Part shown: piece by piece, positions 1 to 6,023 of the stretch | Layout of the letters: each line of letters starts with the position of its first letter | Position numbering within the stretch: the stretch's first letter is position 1 | NCBI GenBank assembly: GCA_016650435.1 | Contig: JAENVT010000479.1 | Coordinates: forward strand, 1 to 6,291 | Direction of reading: 5' to 3' | Origin: Ilumatobacteraceae bacterium | GTDB taxonomy: Bacteria > Actinomycetota > Acidimicrobiia > Acidimicrobiales > Ilumatobacteraceae | Length of the DNA: 6,291 nucleotides | The notes under the pieces: generated by a model | Databases searched by the model: none | The model's input: only the letters and a program-made list of their open reading frames with translations | What the model was told of the DNA's origin: nothing | Translations under genes and position numbers: made by a program

Positions 1-89
1 ATACCCCCGATCGTTGCCAGCAATTTGTGGGTCGAGCCCGCAAATCGCGACCCACCACCGGCAGCCAGAAGCACCGCGGTCGTGGTCAT
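1..89 (-). CDS. MobA/MocA-like NTP transferase, N-terminal fragment (cut by window edge)
   Basis: The minus strand from the ATG at 89-87 runs open to the left edge and gives 29 residues. They begin MTTTAVLLAAGGGSRF and continue to a conserved lysine (K22) followed by LL. The LAAG-G-G-S-R-F stretch plus the downstream K-L-L is the nucleotide-binding signature of the MobA-like NTP transferases (molybdenum cofactor cytidylyltransferase MocA, guanylyltransferase MobA and relatives). The family transfers CMP or GMP onto molybdopterin in the cytoplasm. No Shine-Dalgarno is visible. A TATGCT hexamer sits six bases before the ATG, so a leaderless start is possible. Another in-frame ATG at 149-147 would add 20 residues with no resemblance to the family, so I prefer 89. 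The gene is transcribed in the same direction as the Mo-hydroxylase maturation operon, which supports a MocA role. The NlpC/P60 gene lies between on the other strand. The specific nucleotide used cannot be judged from 29 residues. Confidence 0.75.
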   Translation of the reverse strand, partial: MTTTAVLLAAGGGSRFAGSTHKLLATIGG

Positions 90-302
90 CGGGCCAGCAT
101 ACGCGGCAACTGTGACCAGGGAGTTCGTGCCCGTAGACCGGCGAAACATCGGGATTCGTCAAGGAATCTTGATGACAAAAGTATTACGGCCGCCTTGAGT
201 ATTGCGATTTGATGACGATAACTTGTCATGTGTTACAGGATCATGGCGGCATTCGTTAGTCGGCGGATTCCTGGGTTACCAGAAGCGGTGGCGCTCACGT
301 AT

Positions 303-342
303 GGCGCTTTCGCCGTGTTTGAGGAGATCTTCTCCCCTCACG
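303..342 (+). promoter_or_regulatory. Two adjacent leader hairpins upstream of the NlpC/P60 gene
   Basis: Positions 303-314 form a perfect 4-bp stem (GGCG/CGCC, loop CTTT). Right after it, GAGGAGA (321-327) can pair with TCT plus CCTC (331-339) around a 3-nt loop, with a two-base bulge. CGT (314-316) and ACG (340-342) could extend that second stem, in competition with the first. They lie 56-95 nt before the GTG start. A structured leader would fit control of a cell-wall hydrolase. I compared the region with the c-di-AMP (ydaO) riboswitch that often precedes such genes and did not find its conserved segments. The stems are short enough to be chance. Confidence 0.3.
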
Positions 343-387
343 ACCTAAGCACTTGCCCGAGGCGGGCGGTGCGCACCACCACACCAC

Positions 388-393
388 GGGGGA
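388..393 (+). promoter_or_regulatory. Ribosome binding site deciding the NlpC/P60 start
   Basis: GGGGGA lies four bases before the GTG at 398-400. It picks that GTG over the TTG at 353, which would add 15 residues in front of an otherwise well-formed signal peptide. Confidence 0.6.
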
Positions 394-397
394 CTTC

Positions 398-1033
398 GTG
401 ACAATCCGTCGAAGACTTGCAACATTCCTTCTTGCTGGCTCCGTTCTCGGGGGCGGCTTCCTGGCAATGGGCTCCGGCTCTGCCGGCGCTACGCAACTTC
501 CAACAGTTGCCGTTGCCGCAACGATCGACAGCGTCTCCACGAGTGCGGCAGCCGCACTGGCCACGATGGGAACCGCGAACTACGCGGTTCGCCTCGAGAA
601 TGCGGCCTACGCCGTCGCAGCAACGCTCGGAGTCGACGGGGCTGCACTTCAACAAGCGTGGCTCCGGGCAGATCAGCCCCACCAGATCGCCCTCCTCTCC
701 GCGCTGACTCAGGTGGGCGTGCCGTACCACCGCAACGCCAGCCAGGTTGGAGTCGGCTTCGACTGCTCCGGTCTCACAGCGTTCGCGTGGGCCCAGTCGG
801 GTGTCGAACTGGCACGCCGTAGCACCACACAGTTGCGCAATGCTTCGGCCCGAACGATCGACACCGCCCAAGCCGGAGACCTCGTGTACTACCCCGGCCA
901 CGTGATGTTGTGGCTGGGCGTCGACAACCTCATCGTGCATGCACCACAGCGCGGTCGCAACGTCGAGGTGGGGCACCTCAGCTCCCGACGCGTCAGCCTC
1001 CGCCACGTCAAGTTCGGCAACCCGATCGGCTGA
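398..1033 (+). CDS. Secreted NlpC/P60 family cell-wall peptidase
   Basis: The predicted protein has 211 residues. From the GTG start it begins with a classic Sec signal peptide: basic RRR at residues 4-6, a hydrophobic core at about 7-24, and likely cleavage after AGA at residue 31. Residues 32-100 are alanine-rich with no recognised fold. The C-terminal half is a single NlpC/P60 domain with the catalytic cysteine in FDCSGLT (C123), the first histidine in PGHVMLWLG (H168) and a third polar residue in IVHAP (H181). Family members cleave peptide stems of peptidoglycan outside the membrane, typically next to D-glutamate or meso-diaminopimelate. No SH3, LysM or other wall-binding module is visible, so it is a small stand-alone enzyme. 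It converges on the XdhC-type gene with 19 bp between the stops. The neighbouring genes concern molybdenum enzymes and suggest no shared role. The family call is firm; the substrate is inferred from the family. Confidence 0.93.
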   Translation: MTIRRRLATFLLAGSVLGGGFLAMGSGSAGATQLPTVAVAATIDSVSTSAAAALATMGTANYAVRLENAAYAVAATLGVDGAALQQAWLRADQPHQIALLSALTQVGVPYHRNASQVGVGFDCSGLTAFAWAQSGVELARRSTTQLRNASARTIDTAQAGDLVYYPGHVMLWLGVDNLIVHAPQRGRNVEVGHLSSRRVSLRHVKFGNPIG

Positions 1034-1052
1034 CGATCGACACGCGGTCGAG

Positions 1053-1859
1053 CTAGCCGTGTATCGGCCCGCTCGCACTGCGCAACGAAGGTGTTGCTTT
1101 GCCCGTACGCCGGGCGATGATCTCGGCGCAGATCGAAATTGCGGTTTCCTCTGGCGTTCGTGCCCCGATGTCGAGGCCGATCGGCGACATCAGCCGCTCG
1201 ATCTGTTCGAGCTGATCGATGCCCGCTTCGGCGAGCCGCTGCATGCGCTTGTCGTGTGTCTTGCGGCTACCCATCACACCGATGTAGCCAACCCGCGTAT
1301 TGAGTGCGCCTTGAACCGCGGGGACGTCGAACTTCGGATCGTGGGTCAGGATGCACACCGCATCGCGCTGGCTCAGCGCGCTGCCGCGTTCCGCGAACAC
1401 CGGACCCGGCCACGAGACGATGACCTCGTCGGCCATCGGAAAGCGTCGACGGGTGGCGAATACTTCGCGGGCGTCGCAGACCGTCACTCGGTAGCCGAGA
1501 ATTTTGGCGACCTTTGCAAGGGCGGCCGTGAAGTCGACGGCCCCGAAGATCCACATCTGTGGCGGCGGAGCCCAGCTCTCGACGAAGATCCGCACGGTCG
1601 GTGTGTTGACGAGATCTTCGGGTGTCGTCTGGCCTTCCGGGCCGTAGTTGCGGATACCACTCCGGCCGGCTTCGAGCTCGGCAAGCGAATCGCGGGCCAC
1701 GATGCGCGTCAGCTCGGCATTGCCGAGATCGCCCACGGGCTCGGCGTTTGTCGTGACGACGAGCTTGGCACTCACATTCGGACCATCGACGACAGTCGCT
1801 AACGCAACCGGCTCGTCCGCTTTGATTCGCTCGCGGAGGAGCTCGTACATCGACGTCAT
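1053..1859 (-). CDS. XdhC/CoxF-type molybdenum hydroxylase maturation protein with Rossmann domain
   Basis: From the ATG at 1859-1857 the protein has 268 residues. Residues 1-95 match the outline of the XdhC/CoxI N-terminal domain but lack its cysteine motifs. Residues 101-250 are the XdhC C-terminal Rossmann domain: IFGAVDF (104-110), an acidic strand end VCDARE (127-132), LTHDPKFD (171-178), YIGVMGSRKTHDKR (192-205) and SPIGLDIGARTPEE (225-238). In this family, XdhC binds molybdenum cofactor, promotes its sulfuration and hands it to the apo-enzyme in the cytoplasm. It is the last gene of the minus-strand operon, 25 bp after the stop of the small XdhC-domain gene. A TTG at 1895-1893 would extend the frame through the heptanucleotide repeat. 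I reject that start because the added residues are repeat-encoded, while GGTGA precedes the ATG at 1859 at short spacing. ATG at 1850 is also possible. Confidence 0.9.
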   Translation of the reverse strand: MTSMYELLRERIKADEPVALATVVDGPNVSAKLVVTTNAEPVGDLGNAELTRIVARDSLAELEAGRSGIRNYGPEGQTTPEDLVNTPTVRIFVESWAPPPQMWIFGAVDFTAALAKVAKILGYRVTVCDAREVFATRRRFPMADEVIVSWPGPVFAERGSALSQRDAVCILTHDPKFDVPAVQGALNTRVGYIGVMGSRKTHDKRMQRLAEAGIDQLEQIERLMSPIGLDIGARTPEETAISICAEIIARRTGKATPSLRSASGPIHG

Positions 1860-1863
1860 CGAG

Positions 1864-1891
1864 TCACCAGTCACCAGTTGCCAATCACCAG
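1864..1891. repeat. Degenerate heptanucleotide tandem repeat at the xdhC-type gene junction
   Basis: Four consecutive 7-bp units are seen: TCACCAG at 1864-1870, 1871-1877 and 1885-1891, and a diverged TTGCCAA at 1878-1884. A further partial match, TCAAGAG, follows at 1892-1898. On the coding (minus) strand each good unit reads CTGGTGA. The unit at 1885-1891 supplies the last codons and TGA stop of the small XdhC-domain gene, and the others fill the gap before the next ATG. The units offer GGTGA, a weak Shine-Dalgarno. Short tandem heptamers of this kind are known as intergenic repeats in several bacterial groups. Whether this motif recurs in the genome cannot be seen here. Confidence 0.75.
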
Positions 1892-2202
1892 TCAAGAGCC
1901 TCGACGAACAATCGGATTGTTCCGCCGCACGTCAATCCAACGGCGAAGGCATCGTCGTCGCTGTAGCCGAACGTGATGATCCGTGGGTCGGCGTCGCCAT
2001 TGAGGATGGCCAACGCCTCGCTGACGACGGCTCCTTCTACACATCCTCCACTCACTGATCCAGCGACCTCGCCGTCGCTGTTCACTGCCATTGCCGCGCC
2101 CGGCTCGCGTGGGCCGGAGCCCTCGATGTCGACCACACGGGCGATGGCCACTGCTTTGCCAGCAGCACGCCAGCGATCGATGTCGTCCAACAGTTCGCGC
2201 AT
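1885..2202 (-). CDS. Small XdhC/CoxI N-terminal-domain protein
   Basis: This 105-residue protein is essentially one XdhC/CoxI domain. It shows a helical start, EGSGPREPGAAMAV (27-40), the SGGCVEG motif with C54 (51-57), and TCGG with C92 (91-94), ending FVEALDW. These motifs are expected in full-length XdhC proteins, where the conserved cysteine is tied to molybdenum cofactor binding. Here they sit on a protein without a Rossmann domain. The next gene carries the Rossmann domain but has lost the cysteines, so the two proteins probably act as one complex, which is my inference. GAGGAG is well placed before the ATG at 2202-2200. That ATG shares one base with the stop of the VWA gene (TGATG), implying translational coupling. 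The family is clear; which enzyme it serves is not. Confidence 0.9.
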   Translation of the reverse strand: MRELLDDIDRWRAAGKAVAIARVVDIEGSGPREPGAAMAVNSDGEVAGSVSGGCVEGAVVSEALAILNGDADPRIITFGYSDDDAFAVGLTCGGTIRLFVEALDW

Positions 2203-3347
2203 CAGGATCTCCTCGTCGACACGCCTGCGATCACGTTGGCCAGTTCTTCCATTGCAGCAAGCGAATGACCTTCCACGAAATGATCAACATACGGCAAGGC
2301 TGCGGCCATCCCACGGGCCAACGGTGCATACCCGGGTGTGACCTTCAACGGGTTGACCCAGATCAGGTCGTAGGTGACCCGCTGGAGTCGGCGCATCTGC
2401 TCGCCGAGCATCTCCGGATCACCACGGTCCCAGCCGTCGCTGAGAATGACGACGATCGCACCGCGTGCCAGTCCGCGGACGCCCCATTCGTCGTTGAAGC
2501 GTCGCAAGCACTCGCCGAGACGCGTTCCGCCGCTCCAGTCCTGCACACGTTGACTTGCCTGTTGCAGGGCGAGGTCGGGATCACGACTGTTCAACTCCTT
2601 GGTCACCCGCGTCAGCCGGGTCCCGAGAGAAAACGCCTCCACCCGTTGCCGGCCGGCGACAGCGGCCTGCACGAATCGCAGCATCGCTCTGGCGTACGGC
2701 TCCATCGAACCGCTGACGTCGAGCAACAGGACCAGTCGCCGCAACCGCTCGCCGGGCTCTTGCCAGTATCGACGAATCGGTTCGCCGCCGGCGCGGATCG
2801 CGCTGCGCAGCGTTGCTCGCAGATCCGGGCGAGAACCACGCGACGACGATCGGAGCCTGAACGACCGTCGCGGCGGTCCGGCAAACCTCAGGCTGCTCAT
2901 CAACTGCTGCGCCATCTCCAGCTCGGCCTCGTCGTATGCACCGAAGTCCTTGTTGCGCAGCACCTCCATTGCGGAGAACCGCAACGTCAACGTCGGGTCG
3001 TCGTTCGCCTGGCCGGCTTCGTCGTCGTTGTCGGTATCGCTGTCGTCGTCGGTGGCAAGCGTGATGGTCACGACCTCCGGCTCTTCTTCGACGGTGCTCG
3101 AAGTTGCGTGATCCCAAAAGACGGCAAAGGCCCGGTCGAACAGCGGCAGGTCCTCTGGCTTGTGCACGAGCGTCGATCGCGCCGCCCAGTACACGCTGGC
3201 GCGTTCTGACACGCCAACTCTTCCGAGTGCTTCGACGAACATCAGCACATTGCCGATCGGCACGAGCAGCGATGCGCCACGCAGGATTCGGGCGAACGTC
3301 ACCGCCATTCGCTCCGCCGGCGTGGTGTCGAACTTGACGCGGCTCAA
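2202..3347 (-). CDS. CoxE-type VWA domain protein
   Basis: The product has 381 residues and the layout of CoxE-like proteins (COG3552). A helical N-terminal region (about 10-80) includes VYWAARSTLV and PEDLPLFDRAF. It is followed by a strongly acidic linker at 87-117, and a basic stretch at 160-206. The C-terminal von Willebrand A domain starts near 204. Its metal-ion-dependent adhesion site is complete: D210, S212 and S214 in DVSGSM, T275 in GGTRLG, and D304 in LSDGWDRGD. In the carboxidotroph cox cluster, CoxD and CoxE act together in building the active-site metal cluster of CO dehydrogenase. MoxR ATPase/VWA pairs generally act as metal-insertion chaperones. The chosen TTG start overlaps the ATPase stop by 4 bp (TTGA), which suggests coupling. 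An ATG at 3308-3306, 13 codons in, has GGAG close by and could be the true start. No signal peptide is seen, so the protein is cytoplasmic. Confidence 0.9.
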   Translation of the reverse strand: MSRVKFDTTPAERMAVTFARILRGASLLVPIGNVLMFVEALGRVGVSERASVYWAARSTLVHKPEDLPLFDRAFAVFWDHATSSTVEEEPEVVTITLATDDDSDTDNDDEAGQANDDPTLTLRFSAMEVLRNKDFGAYDEAELEMAQQLMSSLRFAGPPRRSFRLRSSSRGSRPDLRATLRSAIRAGGEPIRRYWQEPGERLRRLVLLLDVSGSMEPYARAMLRFVQAAVAGRQRVEAFSLGTRLTRVTKELNSRDPDLALQQASQRVQDWSGGTRLGECLRRFNDEWGVRGLARGAIVVILSDGWDRGDPEMLGEQMRRLQRVTYDLIWVNPLKVTPGYAPLARGMAAALPYVDHFVEGHSLAAMEELANVIAGVSTRRS

Positions 3348-4279
3348 GGTTGCTGCATGCCCCGCTCGAACGCCTGCTTGACCATGTTGGCAATGCCGTG
3401 TTGGCGGGCGCGTTCTTGATCCTCGCGGTACTTCAGCACGGTTCCGAGTGTCGATTCGACCGTTGCCTCGTCGAGCTCGGTCACGCCCAACGCTCCCAGC
3501 GCCTGCGCCCAGTCGATGGTCTCAGCGACCCCCGGGGGCTTGTACATGTTGAGGGCCCGCATTGCCGCGACCGCCGCTGCCACCTGGCGGGCAAGTGGTT
3601 CGATCACGTTGGGCACGCGCATGCGCACGATCTTGACCTCACGTTCGAAGTCGGGATGTTCGACCCAGTGGTACAAGCAGCGCCGTTTCAACGCGTCGTG
3701 CACATCGCGCGTGCGGTTGGAGGTGAGGATCACGATCGGCGGGCGGGTCGTGGTGAACTTTCCGAGTTCGGGAATCGTGATCTGGTAGTCCGACAACATC
3801 TCCAGCAGATAGGCCTCGAACTCGTCGTCGGCTCGATCGATCTCGTCGATCAACAACACGGGAGGTATTTCGCCGCGGTGATCGATGGCCTGCAACAACG
3901 CTCGCTTCAGCAAGAACCGCTCGTTGTACAGCTGCTCCTCCAACACCCCGGTGCCTACGCCGCGAGCTTCTCCGCTGGCTTCGGCGGCACGCAGATGGAG
4001 AAGTTGGCGTGAGTAGTCCCAGTCGTAGACGGCCTGCGCGGCGTCGATGCCCTCGTAGCACTGCAGGCGGATGAGTTCGCCGCCCGTCCAACGACTGATC
4101 ACCTTGGCGACTTCGGTCTTGCCGACACCGGCTTCGCCCTCGAGCAGCAACGGGCGTTTCAGCGCCAGCGCCAAGAACACCGATGTCGCCAGCCCGTCGT
4201 CGGGCAGATATCCGTGCAGGCTGAGTGCGTGCGATACCTCAGCGGGGCCGGTGGGATGAACGGTGGGGGTGACAGCCAT
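3344..4279 (-). CDS. MoxR/CoxD-type AAA+ ATPase
   Basis: The 311-residue protein is a full-length MoxR-family ATPase. Walker A is GEAGVGKT (48-55), followed by the CoxD-like segment LIRLQCYEGID (69-79) and YDWDYSRQLL. Walker B is VLLIDEID (141-148), sensor 1 is LTSN with N188, and an arginine-finger region lies in DALKRRCLYHW (195-205). The C-terminal lid follows from about 230. The family uses ATP hydrolysis with a VWA partner to remodel client proteins. CoxD does this for CO dehydrogenase, supporting assembly of its Cu-S-Mo cluster. It is the first gene of the minus-strand operon, and its TGA overlaps the TTG of the VWA gene. GAGGG stands four bases before the ATG. CO dehydrogenase is one possible client; another molybdenum hydroxylase is equally compatible with what is seen. 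Confidence 0.94.
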   Translation of the reverse strand: MAVTPTVHPTGPAEVSHALSLHGYLPDDGLATSVFLALALKRPLLLEGEAGVGKTEVAKVISRWTGGELIRLQCYEGIDAAQAVYDWDYSRQLLHLRAAEASGEARGVGTGVLEEQLYNERFLLKRALLQAIDHRGEIPPVLLIDEIDRADDEFEAYLLEMLSDYQITIPELGKFTTTRPPIVILTSNRTRDVHDALKRRCLYHWVEHPDFEREVKIVRMRVPNVIEPLARQVAAAVAAMRALNMYKPPGVAETIDWAQALGALGVTELDEATVESTLGTVLKYREDQERARQHGIANMVKQAFERGMQQP

Positions 4280-4315
4280 TGTCCCTCAGGCTAGAGGCGA
4301 TGCCATGCTGAGGAC
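4280..4315. promoter_or_regulatory. 36-bp divergent start region with mirrored inverted repeat
   Basis: Only 36 bp separate the ATG of the AAA+ ATPase gene (minus) from the GTG of the GlgX-like gene (plus). GTCCCTCAG (4281-4289) and CTGAGGAC (4308-4315) form an inverted repeat with one extra C. Each arm ends at or one base from a start codon, so each gene reads CTGAGG(G)AC just before its start. On each strand the arm supplies a GAGG Shine-Dalgarno, at short spacing for the plus-strand gene. The minus strand also has TAGCCT, a possible -10 box, within this gap. Core promoters for both directions must sit here or inside the opposite gene. A shared operator is possible. Confidence 0.4.
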
Positions 4316-5917
4316 GTGGTAGATCGCTTCTCGGTGCATGCCCCGACCGCCAATCGCGTGTCGCTCTTCATCCGCAGTTGTCACACGCTGACCGTCACGG
4401 AGAAGGTCATGACGCGGCAACAGGGAGGTCCACGTTGGGGTTGCCACGCCGAGGCAGACGACGGCGACCTGTACTGGTACGTCGTCGACGGCGTCGGGCC
4501 GCTGCTCGACCCCGATGCGATGGATGTCGTGATGACGGCCGACGGTCCGCGCAGCGTGGTGCGCAGCGGCTGGCCGATGCAGCCCTCGCTCGGCAGCCAC
4601 CACGACGACCCGATTGTGTACGAGCTGCACGTCCGCGGCTTCGGCAAGACGTTCGCCGGCGGTGTTCAGCATCTGCCGTATCTCGCGGATCTTGGCGTGA
4701 ATGTCGTCGAACTGATGCCGGTGCACCCGTTCGACAACTCCGACAACTACTGGGGATACATGCCACTGGTTTGGGGCGCAGTCCACCGGCCGTATGCGGC
4801 CGGTGACGATGCCCCAGCCGAGCTGGCGTTCTTGGTAGCAGCAGCCCACGCGCACAACATCGAGGTGTGGCTCGACGTCGTCTTCAACCACACCGCAGAA
4901 GCCGACCCGACGAAACCAACCTTGTCGCTGCGCGGCTTCGACGATGCCAACGCGTATCTGCACCGCGCCGATGGCGGGTACAACGACGACAGCGGCACGG
5001 GCAATGTGTCGAATCCTGGTGATCCCAACATTCAACAGTTGATCCTCACCGCGCTCGAACGGTTCGCCGATCTGGGGATCGATGGCTTTCGCTTCGACCT
5101 GGCCTCGCTGCTGACCCGCGATGGAGGCGGGCTTGTCGACCGGATCACCGAATGGGGTGCTCGCCGCGACGTGCGTCTGATCGCCGAGCCGTGGGACCTT
5201 GTCGCCTACCAAGTCGGCCACTGGAAGGACCCGTGGCTGCAATGGAACGATCGCTTCCGCGACGATGTCCGCGGTTTCGTGCGCGGCGAGCCGGGTCGGG
5301 TCTCGGCGGTGATCGAGCGCGTCAAGGGCAGTCACGATCTCTTCACTGCAGGGGCGGCGGCCAGCATCAACTTTCTCACGGCTCACGACGGCCTGACCAT
5401 GCACGACCTAACGGTGCTGACCAGTGATCATCATCATGCGTGGGACTCGGGAGACTCGTTGCGGCTGCCGCAGTTGAAGAACTACTTCACGATGCTGCTG
5501 TTGTCAGCAGGCACCCCGATGTTTGTGATGGGCGACGAGTTCGCCCGCACCCAGGGTGGTCTCGACAACCCCTACAACGTCGACAGCGAGGTGACGTGGG
5601 TCGATTGGCGCCGGCTCGACCCCTGGGCCGAGCTCCACGACTTCGTGCAGGCGCTGTTGCGGCTGCGTCGCTCTCACCCGCCGCACGATTTCAACTTCTA
5701 CGGGGCACAGTCGGCGCCCGACACCTCGTTGGAGTCGCGATCGCTGGCGTGGTCGGCCGGTGGTCTGTACGTCATGGCCAATGCCTGGTGGGAGCCCGTG
5801 ACGTTCGAATTTCAGGAGCCGGGCCCGTGGGTGCGGGTGTTTTCGACATCGGGTTCGACAGCGGGTTCGGAGACAGCCGTGGCGCCCCGGTCCATGATGG
5901 TGTGGCGGCGCGAATAG
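4316..5917 (+). CDS. glgX: GlgX-like glycogen debranching enzyme / isoamylase (GH13)
   Basis: The 533-residue protein has a short N-terminal beta domain of CBM48 type (about 1-90, with VHAPTANRVSLFI). The GH13 barrel begins near IVYELHVRGFG (100-110). NYWGY (144-148) is typical of isoamylase and GlgX. The four GH13 regions are intact: DVVFNH (187-192), GFRFD with nucleophile D261, LIAEPWD with acid/base E291, and TAHDG with H357 and D358. GDEFARTQGGLDNPYN (407-422) and TWVDW resemble the GlgX segment. A small C-terminal beta domain ends the protein. The family hydrolyses alpha-1,6 branch links of glycogen in the cytoplasm. It is about 120 residues shorter than E. coli GlgX. The barrel loop after region IV, normally carrying the asparagine-rich NGENN segment, is cut down to about 20 residues with an HHH triplet. 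Substrate preference may therefore differ. The GTG start follows GAGG by two bases, which is tight; GTG at 4334 is an alternative. Confidence 0.88.
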   Translation: MVDRFSVHAPTANRVSLFIRSCHTLTVTEKVMTRQQGGPRWGCHAEADDGDLYWYVVDGVGPLLDPDAMDVVMTADGPRSVVRSGWPMQPSLGSHHDDPIVYELHVRGFGKTFAGGVQHLPYLADLGVNVVELMPVHPFDNSDNYWGYMPLVWGAVHRPYAAGDDAPAELAFLVAAAHAHNIEVWLDVVFNHTAEADPTKPTLSLRGFDDANAYLHRADGGYNDDSGTGNVSNPGDPNIQQLILTALERFADLGIDGFRFDLASLLTRDGGGLVDRITEWGARRDVRLIAEPWDLVAYQVGHWKDPWLQWNDRFRDDVRGFVRGEPGRVSAVIERVKGSHDLFTAGAAASINFLTAHDGLTMHDLTVLTSDHHHAWDSGDSLRLPQLKNYFTMLLLSAGTPMFVMGDEFARTQGGLDNPYNVDSEVTWVDWRRLDPWAELHDFVQALLRLRRSHPPHDFNFYGAQSAPDTSLESRSLAWSAGGLYVMANAWWEPVTFEFQEPGPWVRVFSTSGSTAGSETAVAPRSMMVWRRE

Positions 5918-5918
5918 A

Positions 5919-5945
5919 TCGGGCCAAAAGTCCCTTTCGGGCCAA
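5919..5945. promoter_or_regulatory. DosR/DevR-like box inside a repeated TCGGGCCAA element
   Basis: TCGGGCCAA occurs at 5919-5927 and 5937-5945, 18 bp apart. Between them the DNA reads AAGTCCCTT. On the minus strand 5934-5921 reads GGGACTTTTGGCCC, which matches 12 of 14 positions of the published DosR/DevR core GGGACTWWAGTCCC. A second, overlapping, weaker arrangement is GTCCCTTTCGGGCC (5930-5943). The box starts just after the stop of the GlgX-like gene, so it is not in front of any visible protein gene. Toward the plus strand, a possible -10 (CAGAAT, 5959-5964) lies 17 bp from TTCGGG (5936-5941). Regulator identity is inferred from the motif alone. Confidence 0.35.
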
Positions 5946-6023
5946 CGCGGGTCTCCTTCAGAATTCCAGTTGAGCCCCCAGCGCTCCGATCCCCAATCAG
6001 TAATCCATAGGCGTAGGGAGGCC

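Larger units (their letters stand above)
90..397. promoter_or_regulatory. Divergent intergenic region between MocA-like and NlpC/P60 genes
   Basis: This 308-bp stretch separates two divergent genes, and I see no convincing coding sequence in it. The octamer TTGATGAC occurs at 169-176 and 209-216, exactly 40 bp apart. The second copy also forms an inverted repeat, ATGAC (212-216) with GTCAT (225-229). A weak sigma-70-like promoter toward the NlpC gene could be TTGAGT (195-200), a 16-bp spacer, and GATAAC (217-222). That would give a leader of about 170 nt. Each promoter box matches the consensus at only four of six positions, so this is a candidate only. The repeat geometry suggests an operator, but no regulator can be named. 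Confidence 0.35.

Noticed and set aside
27..212. Small plus-strand open frame at the left end
   Set aside because: It is antisense to the MocA-like start with its clear nucleotide-binding signature, and its basic, low-complexity translation suggests no protein.
90..397. c-di-AMP (ydaO-type) riboswitch in front of the NlpC/P60 gene
   Set aside because: Such riboswitches often precede this family, but the conserved segments around GGGGTGAA and the CCGTCAGCTAACC-like end are not found here.
1034..1052. Hairpin TCGAC/GTCGA between the convergent stops as a terminator
   Set aside because: A 5-bp stem with a 5-nt loop and no U-run is expected by chance in this GC-rich sequence.
939..1802. Long plus-strand open frame opposite the XdhC-type gene
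   Set aside because: The minus strand carries all XdhC motifs; this frame shows none of any family.
2091..3209. Long open frame on the plus strand opposite the VWA gene
   Set aside because: Its translation is arginine-, proline- and histidine-rich without domain motifs, while the minus strand encodes a complete VWA protein. It is a shadow of GC-rich codon use.
4286..5404. Long open frame on the minus strand opposite the GlgX-like gene
   Set aside because: It has no recognisable domain and lies antisense to intact GH13 catalytic motifs.
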